Source: Lentisphaeria bacterium (GTDB lineage: Bacteria > Verrucomicrobiota > Lentisphaeria > JABSQK01 > UBA12247). From it: a stretch of DNA of 22,158 bases. The translations under genes and the position numbers were made by a program. Below are positions 1 to 9,200 of the stretch, piece after piece; the stretch's first letter is position 1; every line of letters begins with the position of its first letter. Below the pieces are notes generated by a model that saw nothing but the letters and a program-made list of their open reading frames with translations, did no database searches and was not told the DNA's origin. The DNA is taken from assembly GCA_003477185.1 (NCBI GenBank), contig DMTJ01000346.1, positions 1 to 22,158 on the forward strand. The letters run 5' to 3'.

Positions 1-78
1 GCGGTCCCACCTTGCGGCGTGACGGCGTCGCGCCGAGCCCCAAAGTTCACCGTAATCGGGTGTGATGGCGGCCGCTAA
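1..78 (+). other. possible 3' end of an upstream gene
   Basis: Two plus-strand frames are open from the window edge. One ends at TAA 76-78 (25 codons, ending ...VIGCDGGR) and the other at TGA 61-63 (20 codons, ending ...KVHRNRV). Either could be the tail of a gene entering from the left, but the stretch is too short to recognise a family or choose between them. Nothing resembling a strong terminator follows. It could equally be non-coding. Confidence 0.25.
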
Positions 79-102
79 GAAGCCATCTGGCAGCGTTCAA
101 AG

Positions 103-149
103 GATCGACTCAAGTCGATCCCATCGATTGCAGTCGACTGGAGTCGATC
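103..149. promoter_or_regulatory. array of helically phased AGTCGA-like boxes upstream of the sulfatase
   Basis: Five related boxes follow each other: GATCGACT (103-110), AGTCGATC (113-120), ATCGAT (123-128), CAGTCGACTG (131-140, a perfect 10-bp palindrome) and GAGTCGATC (141-149). The first two form an 8-bp inverted repeat separated by 2 bp. Box-to-box spacing is about 10 bp, one turn of B-DNA, so a protein could bind all boxes on one helix face. The array lies about 60 bp upstream of the candidate -10 of the sulfatase gene, which fits an activator or cooperative repressor site. No known regulator is recognised from the sequence. Confidence 0.5.
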
Positions 150-206
150 TTTTTGCTGTCTGGCTGCCGTTACCCCGGCCTCTCCACACAGGGCTCCGGC
201 AGAGAT

Positions 207-215
207 TGCTATATT
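207..215 (+). promoter_or_regulatory. extended -10 promoter for the sulfatase gene
   Basis: TGCTATATT is an extended -10 element (TG-n-TATATT, with the hexamer at 210-215). No good -35 stands 16-18 bp upstream, as is usual for extended -10 promoters or activator-dependent ones. A start near 222 would give a leader of about 50 nt containing a small inverted repeat, TTCGC (214-218) with GCGAA (226-230). The phased AGTCGA boxes lie just upstream. Confidence 0.45.
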
Positions 216-273
216 CGCTGGAACTGCGAATGTTCGGCTGAGCAACGAGAAGCAGAGGGTTAGGAGAATGATG

Positions 274-2475
274 ATGAAAATAGCAGTGTTGGCATGTCTC
301 GGAATTCTGTTGGCGGTCTCCGTACAAGGCGGCTTGGTCGCGCACTATGACTTTGGTGACGGGGTTCCGCTGGATAATCGCGTACCGGGCGGGAAGGCGC
401 TGGCGAAGAAGGGGCCGGTCAGGCTGGGCGACGGAACGGCGGTGTTCACGGCGGCAAGCAAACCCGCAGGCGCGAATTATCTGGTGGCAGATAGTGCCGA
501 CCTGAAAACGTTTACGGTGTCGTTCTGGATGAAGACCGCCGAAGTGAGCCAGAGCGGGAGCTATCAAGGGCTGTTCTCTAGCCATACGACGGGGACTGAG
601 ACGTCGTGGCAGTTTCAGAGCGATGCCACAAAGGGCGGGCGCCTGGCGATTCGTTCGGGGAAGGGAGCTGGCCAAGTGAGTACCTATGTCGAAGGCGCTC
701 ATCAGGCCGACACCTGGTACAACGTGGTGCTGAGCAGTGCGGATGGGAGCGCTTTGACGCTCACGGTGTCTGCCGAAGGCGGCAGCGTCGGGGACTTTGC
801 TACGCTTAGCCATCGCAAGGCGGTGGAGCTTGCGGAGGTGGTGCTTGGCGCCAACCGGGCAAAGAATCAGACCTATGGCATGCAGTTGGCAAACGTGCAG
901 GTCTACGATTCGGTGGTGGCCACCGCCAGGCTATTTGCGGCTGGACGCGCTGGCGCGCCGGTTGAGAGCGCGGTGCCCGCTGTTCCACTGAAGCCCGCAA
1001 AGAAGATGGTCAGGTGGTCCGCACCAGCCGGAGCCGGGAAAGGGCTGCCAAATATTGTGGTGTTTCTGGTGGATGACATGGGGCTGATGGATACCTCGGT
1101 TCCGTTCGTGGCTGGTGATGATGGCGAGCCCGTTCGTCATCCTTTGAATGACTGGTATCGCACGCCGAGCATGGAGCGGCTCGCGGCGCAGGGGATTCGG
1201 TTCAGTAGCTTCTATTCGCATACGGTCTGCTCGCCATCACGGGTTTCGATCATGACCGGGCAAAACTCGGCCCGGCACCACACCACCAACTGGATCGCAC
1301 CGACCAAGAATAACGGAGGGCCAAACGGCCCGCCAAAATGGGGCTGGACCGGCTTGGTCAACGGGCAGTTGACGCTGCCAGCGATGTTGAAGCAGTCGGG
1401 ATATACCACGATTCATATCGGCAAGGCGCACTTTGGCCCGGTCGGCTCAGAGGGGGCGGAGCCGCGGAATCTGGGATTCGATGTGAATGTGGGCGGCACA
1501 GCCGCCGGGCAACCGGGCAGTTACTATGGCAAAAAGAATTACGCCAGAGGGAGCTTTCATGATGTGCCGCATCTGGAGAAATATCATGGCAGCGACACGT
1601 TTCTTAGCGAGGCGCTCACGATCGAGGCCAAGGCGGAAATCGACCAAGTGCTGGCGACGGATCAGCCGTTCTTCCTGCACATGTCGCACTACGCGGTCCA
1701 TGCGCCGTTTCATTCTGACCCACGCTTTGCGGCGAACTATACCGCCGGCAAGAAGAAGCATGCGCAGGCCTTTGCCACCCTGATTGAGGGGATGGATAAA
1801 TCGCTCGGCGACCTGCTGGATCATTTGCAGGCCAAGGGCGTGGCGGAGAATACGCTCATCTTTTTCCTCGGCGACAACGGCTCCGATGCCCCGCTGGGCA
1901 GCTATCATACGATTGGCTCGAGTGCTCCGCTTCGCGGCAAGAAGGGATCCAAGTGGGAAGGCGGGATTCGCGTTCCGTTTATCGCCGCCTGGGCCAAGCC
2001 GAATCCAGCCAACACCTGGCAGCAGAAGATGCCGATCGCGGCTGGGAGATTCCGGACCGATGCGGTAGGCGCCTGTTTTGATCTGTTCCCGACGATCGCT
2101 GCGCTGGTCAACGCCAAGGTGCCCGCGGACTACCCGGTCGACGGCCAGAATCTGGCGAAGCTGCTGAGTGGCGCTGAGGATCCAGCGCATCGCAACGAGT
2201 TCCTGTCTCACTTTCCGCATCCGCGCGGCGGAAAGAACAGCTACTTCAGCAGCTATTTGAAAGACGGCTGGAAGGTCCGCTATGAATATTTCGAGGACGA
2301 GGCCCGCTACGCGCTGTTCAATTTGGATGCAGACCTGACGGAATCGAATGACCTGGCGGCAGAGCATCCGGAAAAATTGCAGACGATGGTTGCAGCGCTG
2401 GTCCGGGAACTCGATGCCAAAGGCGCGCTTTACCCCGTGAAGGCCGGTGAGGAAACGAAACCGCGAGTGCCGTAG
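274..2475 (+). CDS. secreted LamG-domain sulfatase (formylglycine type)
   Basis: This is an exported arylsulfatase-family hydrolase expected to remove sulfate esters, probably from sulfated polysaccharide. Of three adjacent ATGs (268, 271, 274) the third is chosen because AGGAG at 262-266 stands 7 nt before it. The product is 733 aa. Residues 1-20 form a signal peptide with a hydrophobic core (LACLGILLAVSV). Residues about 22-210 are a LamG/concanavalin-like domain, starting LVAHYDFGDG, likely for carbohydrate binding. The sulfatase domain starts near residue 260. D267-D268 (LVDDMG) are metal ligands, Cys319 in CSPSR is the residue converted to formylglycine, and D534-N535 (LGDNGS) complete the metal site. 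The C-terminal RYALFNLDADLTESNDL segment is typical of the family. No maturase gene is in the window. The substrate cannot be told from sequence. Confidence 0.96.
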   Translation: MKIAVLACLGILLAVSVQGGLVAHYDFGDGVPLDNRVPGGKALAKKGPVRLGDGTAVFTAASKPAGANYLVADSADLKTFTVSFWMKTAEVSQSGSYQGLFSSHTTGTETSWQFQSDATKGGRLAIRSGKGAGQVSTYVEGAHQADTWYNVVLSSADGSALTLTVSAEGGSVGDFATLSHRKAVELAEVVLGANRAKNQTYGMQLANVQVYDSVVATARLFAAGRAGAPVESAVPAVPLKPAKKMVRWSAPAGAGKGLPNIVVFLVDDMGLMDTSVPFVAGDDGEPVRHPLNDWYRTPSMERLAAQGIRFSSFYSHTVCSPSRVSIMTGQNSARHHTTNWIAPTKNNGGPNGPPKWGWTGLVNGQLTLPAMLKQSGYTTIHIGKAHFGPVGSEGAEPRNLGFDVNVGGTAAGQPGSYYGKKNYARGSFHDVPHLEKYHGSDTFLSEALTIEAKAEIDQVLATDQPFFLHMSHYAVHAPFHSDPRFAANYTAGKKKHAQAFATLIEGMDKSLGDLLDHLQAKGVAENTLIFFLGDNGSDAPLGSYHTIGSSAPLRGKKGSKWEGGIRVPFIAAWAKPNPANTWQQKMPIAAGRFRTDAVGACFDLFPTIAALVNAKVPADYPVDGQNLAKLLSGAEDPAHRNEFLSHFPHPRGGKNSYFSSYLKDGWKVRYEYFEDEARYALFNLDADLTESNDLAAEHPEKLQTMVAALVRELDAKGALYPVKAGEETKPRVP

Positions 2476-2487
2476 GGCATCTCTTCT

Positions 2488-2517
2488 AACCACGGAAAGC
2501 GCGAAAGCACACGGAAG
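2488..2517. repeat. short CACGGAA-type intergenic repeat
   Basis: Just after the sulfatase stop, a purine-rich stretch contains CACGGAAAG, GCGAAAGC and CACGGAAGG in tandem, each an imperfect version of a CACGGAA(A/G)G unit about 9-10 nt long. Similar iterated ACCACGGAA strings are found between genes in several environmental bacterial genomes. Whether this is such an element or a chance purine-rich tract cannot be settled here. Confidence 0.35.
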
Positions 2518-2565
2518 GTAGGGACGCGCGGGTAAGATTTGGCGGGTCGGCATCGTAGGTAAGAA

Positions 2566-2641
2566 TGGCACTCCGGGCTGGGATCGAACCAGCGACCGAC
2601 GGTTTAGAAGACCGTTGCTCTATCCCCTGAGCTACCGGAGC
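2566..2641 (-). tRNA. tRNA-Arg (anticodon TCT)
   Basis: The minus strand folds into a complete 76-nt cloverleaf with an encoded CCA. The acceptor stem GCTCCGG pairs with CCGGAGT, with a G-U pair at 1-72. The D-arm stem is GCTC/GAGC. The anticodon stem ACGGT/ACCGT carries the loop CTTCTAA, giving anticodon TCT, which reads AGA/AGG. The variable loop is 5 nt, and the T-arm GCTGG-TTCGATC-CCAGC is canonical. The discriminator base is G. A weak minus-strand promoter may lie just upstream (TTGCCA at 2672-2677 and TTATGG at 2651-2656, spacer 15 bp), but this is tentative. The gene stands alone between two plus-strand protein genes. Confidence 0.98.
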
Positions 2642-2758
2642 ACCCTCGAACCATAAGGCCGATGCTGCAGCTGGCAAATCTTGCAACATCAGCAACTCTC
2701 AGGTACCGTTACGGTCTTACCGATTAAATCCCCGCAAAAAACAAAGGTCCGCGCGCGT

Positions 2759-3208
2759 ATGAAAGCTCTCACAATTCTGATTCTCTCCGCTCTGTTACTC
2801 GTCGGTTGTGTCTCCAGCCGTTCCGGAAAAGTCTACACCCACGACCAAGCCCGCCAGGCTCACAGCGTCAAAATGGGCACGGTGACGCATGTCGCTAACG
2901 TGCTGATCGAGGGCAAGAAATCTGGAACCGGTGCCATGATCGGGGCAATTGCGGGCGGCGTGGCCGGCTCGACCGTCAGCAATCACAATGATTCCGCCAA
3001 GCTCGGATCCGTGCTCGGCGGCCTGCTGGGCGGTGTGGGCGGAGCCGCAGCGGAAGAGCGCCTGACGCAGAAGCAAGCGCTGGAGATTACCGTGCGCCTG
3101 GATTCTGGAGCGGCGCTTGTCGTGGTGCAGGAGGCGGACGTGTACTTCAATGTAGGCGATCGTGTTCGCCTGGTGGAGGGGCACGGCGCGACCCGCGTTC
3201 GGCACTGA
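2759..3208 (+). CDS. slyB: SlyB-like glycine-zipper outer-membrane lipoprotein
   Basis: This is a small lipoprotein (149 aa) of the SlyB/17-kDa-antigen family, expected in the outer membrane and linked in other bacteria to envelope integrity. The ATG at 2759 is chosen over an in-frame ATG at 2681 because it puts a clean lipoprotein signal peptide at the N-terminus: MKA, a hydrophobic core, then lipobox LVGC with lipidated Cys17. Residues 22-52 (SGKVYTHDQARQ...GTVTHV..VLIEG) match the SlyB N-terminal pattern. Residues 56-96 form a glycine zipper with two GxxxG-rich segments. The C-terminus (EITVRLDSGAALVVVQEAD...GDRVRLVEG) is the usual beta-rich tail. The ribosome site is weak (AAAGG, 11 nt upstream). 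An 11-bp palindrome, ACCGTTACGGT, at 2705-2715 could be an operator. Confidence 0.9.
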   Translation: MKALTILILSALLLVGCVSSRSGKVYTHDQARQAHSVKMGTVTHVANVLIEGKKSGTGAMIGAIAGGVAGSTVSNHNDSAKLGSVLGGLLGGVGGAAAEERLTQKQALEITVRLDSGAALVVVQEADVYFNVGDRVRLVEGHGATRVRH

Positions 3209-3232
3209 TCCCTTGCTCTTTGCTCCGCTATT

Positions 3233-3247
3233 GACTCCCTCGGAGTC
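3233..3247 (+). promoter_or_regulatory. hairpin covering the ribosome binding site of the giant repeat gene
   Basis: GACTCC (3233-3238) and GGAGTC (3242-3247) form a 6-bp stem with a 3-nt CTC loop. The 3' arm contains GGAG (3242-3245), which stands 7 nt before the ATG at 3253 and is the only good Shine-Dalgarno. In the messenger the ribosome site would therefore be base-paired unless opened, for example by ribosomes finishing slyB 25 nt upstream or by a regulator. Confidence 0.45.
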
Positions 3248-3252
3248 CGCAG

Positions 3253-6200
3253 ATGACTGACCCTGGTCGAACGCGGCTCCGCGGGTGGCGCCTGTTGGGG
3301 CTGGCGCTGCTTCTGGCCATGCCAGCGCTGGCGGACATCATCTGGCTCGAGCTTGGCTCGGCGGGTGCGCCCGCGTTGGACCACACGGATGCCCTGCTCA
3401 CCGCTGCGAACCTCGCAAATTACACCGCGGAAGTGCGCAACGGTGCCGACCAGATCATTACTACCGCAGACCTATCCGGCCTGGATGAAGCGGCGAGCGG
3501 CTACTTTGTTGGGGTGATTCAGCTAGGCGAGCTGAGCGGCGTCACGCCTATTACCCTGGTGCTGAGCCAGGTGACGCCCTACGCCGTCGCAACTGTGGGC
3601 AGTGGCGCGCCGAACGCGGACGACTTCCTGCCGACTCTAGATCGGGCGACTCACGGCATCACCGCCGCGTCGTTGACCTGGAATGTGAATGGCCCACCAA
3701 CCGCAAACCCGGACAGCTACACCATCGCCGAAGACACCGAGCTCTTCGTCGCGGCCCCCGGGCTGCTGGATAACGACGTCGATACCGACCCGATGACCGC
3801 GTCGCTGGCCACTGCCCCCGCTACCGGCACTGCCACGGTTGCCGCCGACGGCTCCTTCACCTTTAGCCCGCCGCTGAATGCTGCCGGCGAGATCAGCTTT
3901 ATCTACGCAGCAGATGATGGCAATCTCTCCGCCACCAGCACTGTGACCATCACCATCACCCCGGTGAACGACCCGCCCCAGGCTACAGCGGACGGTTATA
4001 CCACCGACGAGGACACTGCGGTTTCTGATGACGTTCTGGCGAATGACGCAGATCCAGACGAAGGCGACGTGCTGACCGTCTCTGTCGTTACCCCGCCACC
4101 ACGGGGAGACCTGACGCTGCTCCCGTCCGGTGCGTTCACCTACACACCCGCGGAAAACGACAATGGCGAGGTCAGCTTCAGCTACTCGGTCAGCGACACC
4201 GATCTTGCGGACTCCGCAACCGTTACCATCACGATCACGCCGGTGAATGATCCCCCGACGGTAGTCGGCGAGTCCATCACCTTTCCCGAGGATTCCGTCT
4301 TGTTTGCCGACTTGCTGGCGAACGACTCCGATGTCGACCTCGACTCGCTCTCGGCCAGCCTTGTGCTTGGCCCCGCGACCGGCTCATTCACGTTTGAGGC
4401 AGACGGCTCGCTCACTTACGTGCCTGTTGAGAACGCGACTGACACCGTCTTCCTCACCTACTCGGTCAGCGATGAGATGGTTTCGGTCTCCGCAACCGCC
4501 ACCATCACCATGTCGCCCGTAAACGATGTTCCCGAGCTGACCGCCGACAGCTATACCACCGCGGAAGACACCCCGCTCCCTGGCGACCTCTCGGCCAACG
4601 ACTTCGATGTGGAAGGTGGGCTTCTCTACATCAGCGTCACGCCGGCGGCATTTGGTTCGGTGGTCTTGTTGCCGGATGGCAGCTTCACCTACACCCCGAA
4701 CGAGAATGCGACTGGGCTCGAGCAGCTGCTCTACACCGTGACCGACACTGAGCATACCGTCAGCGCAGCACTTACCATGCAGGTGGACCCGGTGAACGAT
4801 CCGCCGCTGGCAGAGGCTTTGAGCGTGACAACGTCTGAGGATGAGCCAGTGTCTGGCACCCTGCCCTCTTCTGATCTCGACACGGCCGTACTCACTCACA
4901 GCGTGGTGGAAGGCCCTGGTTCCGGCACGCTCACTTTGCTGGCAGACGGCTCCTTTACCTACGAGCCAGACGGGGATTTCAACGGCGCGGACAGCTTCCG
5001 CTATGCCGTCTCAGACGTCGAGTACACTGTCAGCAACACTGTCAGTCTCAGCATCAGCCCGGTCAACGATCCTGCCGTGGCCGTGGCGGACAGCGTGACC
5101 ACCGACGAAGATCAGCCTGTCTCCGGCTCGCTGGCCACGAACGATACCGACGACCAGCACGGGGCGCTCGTCTACAGCGCGTCGGCCACCACGTTGGGAA
5201 CGCTGGTGGTGGACACCACGGGCGGCTTTAGCTACACGCCCAGCGAGAATCTGTTCGGCAACGAGACGGTTCACTACAGCATTTCCGATGGCAGCTTCAC
5301 CATCACCTCGACTCTCACGATCCAGATTGACCCGGTGAACGACGCGCCCGTGATCACGAACGATACCTTCACTGTGCTCGAGGATACGCCAGCAAGCGGA
5401 TCCGTCGCCGATGCAGACGTCGAAGGCGGCCTTAGCTATGCTGTCGAGCTAGATCCGCCGTCAGGCGCGGTCGAGCTGATCGCAGACGGTAGCTTCACCT
5501 ATAATCCGGCGGAGAATGTCACCGGTGACATCTCCTTCAGCTACCGCGTGACTGACGGCGCGCACAGCCTGACCGGGCTGGTGACGATCACGCTTACCCC
5601 ACAAAACGACCCGCCGGACGCCGTGGATGACAGCTACACGGCTCTGGAAGACCAGCCGATCGCGGGCAGCGTGGTCGATAACGACGTCGATCCGGACAGC
5701 GCGCTGGTGGTCACCAAGCTCAGCGAACCCACCAATGGCACGCTCATTTTTGCCGATGGCAACTTTGCCTACCAGCCCAACCTGCACTTCGATGGCTCAG
5801 ACTCCTTTCTGTATCGGATTGCAGACGAAGAGTTTGTGGACTCCGCAACGGTCACCTTCACGTTCACGCCAGAGAACGACCCGCCGCAGGCTGTCGCCGA
5901 CTCCCACACCGGCGAGGAAGACATCCTGCTCGTCAACTCCGTAGCCAGCAACGATTTCGACCCTGAAGGTGGCCTTACCTTTATCAAGCTCTCGGATCCG
6001 GTTGCTGGCGCTCTCACTTTCGCTGAGACCGGGGCCTACACCTTTCTCGCCCCCAGCGACCAATCCGGCAGCTACAGCTTTCTCTATCGGGTCTTCGACG
6101 GGGAGTTTGCGGACTCCGCAACGGTGACGATTACGATCGAGCCGGTGAATGACCCGCCCACGGTTACCGACGTCGCCTTTACGATCGATGAAGATGAAAC

Positions 6201-9200
6201 CCTGAACGACTCCATTGCGGATGAAGATCTCGAAGGTGGGCTGGTTTATTCAGTGCATACGGAACCTTTTGGAACCCTTATCCTTTCCTCTGATGGTACT
6301 TTCACCTACGCGCCGGTGGCGGATTTCAACGGTGAGGATGTGTTCATCTATTCCGTCGTGGACGGCGGGATTGCGGACTCCGCAACGGTGACGATTACGA
6401 TCGAGCCGGTCAATGACCCGCCGGTGGCCATTGCCGATGCGTTTACGGTGGTCGAAGACATGCAGCTGGTGGACAGCGTGGCGCCGGATCAGGATATCGA
6501 CAGCGCCGGGCTGGTGTACACGGCGCTGAATCAGCCGGCGCATGGGAATCTGGTGTTGGATGGCTCGGGAGCCTTCACCTTGACTCCTAGTGAGCACCGA
6601 ACCGATGGCGTGGTGTTTACCTATCAAGTCAGCGATGGGGAGTTCAGCGTGACGACGACGGCGACGATTGCGATCATCGCGCAGCCAGATCCGCCTGTGG
6701 CAGTTGCGGACTCCGCAACGCTGGATGAGGATGCGACGCTCATCCGCGGCGAGGCAAACGGGCTGCTGGCGAATGATTCTGATCCGGATGGGGATGCCTT
6801 GGTGGCTGCGCTTTTTGCGGAGTCCGCAACGGCTGAGATTGTGGTGGAGGCATCCGGCGCCTACACGTATACGCCGGTGGCGAATTTCTTTGGCGAGGAT
6901 GTGTTCGCCTACAGCGTGACGGACGGGGGGACGACGGTGACGGCGCTGGTGACGATTACGGTGAACCCGCGGGCGGATTCGCCGGAAGCAACGGCCGACA
7001 GCTATACCTTGGATGAAGATACTGAGCTGGTGCTCGCGCCGCCAGGTCCGCTGGCCAACGATGAGGACCCGGACGGGGACGAACTGAGCTTTGTGGCGCT
7101 GACGATGCCGGCGGGGCAGCTGACGTTCACGGCGTCTGGCGCGCTCAGCTACGTCCCAGTAGCCGATGCGACTGGGAACGACAGCTTCAGCTATCGCGCG
7201 ACGGATGGGGCGTTGAATTCGCCGGTGCGCACGGTGGCGTTTGTGATTCTGCCGGTCAATGACGCGCCGGTCGCGCTACTTGATAACTACGTGCTGGTGG
7301 AAGACGGCAGCGTGAGCGATGACCTGCAGGCGAACGACAGTGACGTGGATTTGGACCCGCTGGAGACGGCGGTGCTGGGGGATCCGGCGCATGGGGCGGT
7401 GACGTTGCTGGCCAGTGGGGCGTTTACCTACACGCCGGTTGCGAACTTCGCAGGCTCGGATCAGTTCAGCTACTCGCTGAGCGATGGCACGGTATCGGTG
7501 ACGCAGTTGGTGACGCTCACGGTGACGGCAGAGAACGATGCGCCGGTGGCCGTGGCCGACGAATGGGAGCTGGATGAGGATGCGACTCTCACGGTTACGG
7601 CCCCAGGCGTCCTGGAGAACGATAGCGATATCGATTCGCCGGAGCTTCAGGCACAACTGCTGACGGCACCGGCCACGGGCGAGCTGACGTTGCTGGCGGA
7701 TGGTAGCTTCACCTTTGTCCCAGCTGCGGAACAAGCCGGAGTGTTTAGCTTCAGCTACCAGACGCACGACGGCGCAGCTGCCTCGGAGTCGGTGGTCGTG
7801 ACGGTGACGGTGACCGCGTTGAATGACCCGCCGATTTCGGAGAATGACGCCTATGAGACGGGCGAGGATGAGACGCTCAGCATCGCGGCGCTCGCCGGTG
7901 GGGTTTTGGACAATGATGTAGATGTGGATGGGCCTGGTCTGTTTGCGGTGCTCACCAGTAACGCTAATCATAGCCTCGGACAGCTGTCGCTGAGCGCCGA
8001 CGGCTCATTTTTGTTTATTCCGACAGACAACGCGAGCGGTACAGCGCTGTTCACGTACCAGGCAAGCGACGGACTGACGGTGGGAAATCACGCGATCCTT
8101 ACGATCACGATCAATGCCGCCGATGACGCTCCGGTGACGATGGCAGACAGCTACACGTTTACGGAAGATACGGCGCTTGTGGTTGCCGTTGCGGGGCCGT
8201 TGGCCAATGACAGCGATATCGACAGCGTCGGGCTGACGGCGCAGGTGGTGCAATCTCCGGCAGCGGGGCAGCTGACCTTGCTGGCCGATGGTGCCTTTAC
8301 CTACACGCCGGACGCGCAGGAAAATGCCGCGGACAGCTTTGTCTATGCAGCCCACGATGGGACCAGCGCCACGACGGGGGTTGTGACGTTGGTGGGGATT
8401 CCCGTCAACGACCCGCCAGCTCCGCAGCCGGATGCGTACTCGCTGGTGGAGGACGAAACGGTGTCGGTCCCGGCGGTCAGCGGTGTGTTGGCAAACGATG
8501 ATGATGTGGACGGGGATGGGCTGACGGCGACGGTCCTGAGCGAGCCAGCGACTGGCACCCTTACGCTCGTGGCGGACGGTGCCTTTACCTATGTCCCCGC
8601 TGAGAACGTGAACGGCGAGGTTTTCTTCAGCTACAGCTGCAGCGACGGGCAGCTCTCGCGTACGGCTACGGTCACGCTGACGATTACGGCAGAGAACGAT
8701 GCGCCGGTGGCTGTGGCGTTGGCGTTTTCGGTGAACGAGGATGCGACGCTGGAGGTGGGCGCGGGAGCCGGGCTGCTGGCGCTGGCCACGGATGTGGATG
8801 GCGACTCACTGCTGCCGCAGGCGACGCAGCCGACGCACGGGACGCTCACGATCGCCGCGGACGGGGCCTTTACTTACGTGCCAGACGCTGATTTTGCCGG
8901 TGCGGACGCGTTTACGGCCACGGTGGATGACGGGCTTGCGCAGTCCGCAGCTGTGATCATCGGTTTGGTCGTCGAGCCGATTAACGATGCCCCGACGCCG
9001 TTTGCCGATGCCTACCTGACGCAGGAGGATACGACGCTTTTTGTGACCGCGGAAGCGGGGGTTCTGTCGAATGACGATGATGTCGAGGATGACGCCTTGG
9101 CGACCACGGTACAGACTGAGCCGGTGGAGGGCACGCTCACTCTGGCCGCATCTGGTGCCTTCACCTACGAACCGGCTGCGAACTTCGATGGCCAGGTGTC

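Noticed and set aside
97..813. 238-codon open frame on the minus strand overlapping the sulfatase start
   Set aside because: It is antisense to the signal peptide and LamG domain of a well-supported gene, rich in Arg/His/Pro as expected for a shadow frame in GC-rich DNA, and has no recognisable domain.
1447..2571. 374-codon open frame on the minus strand opposite the sulfatase domain
   Set aside because: Its composition is dominated by Arg, Ile, Gln and His from reading codons backwards, with no motif. The plus strand encodes conserved sulfatase residues throughout.
2681..2758. 26-codon upstream extension of the SlyB-like lipoprotein
   Set aside because: It would bury the signal peptide and lipobox, which must be at the N-terminus.
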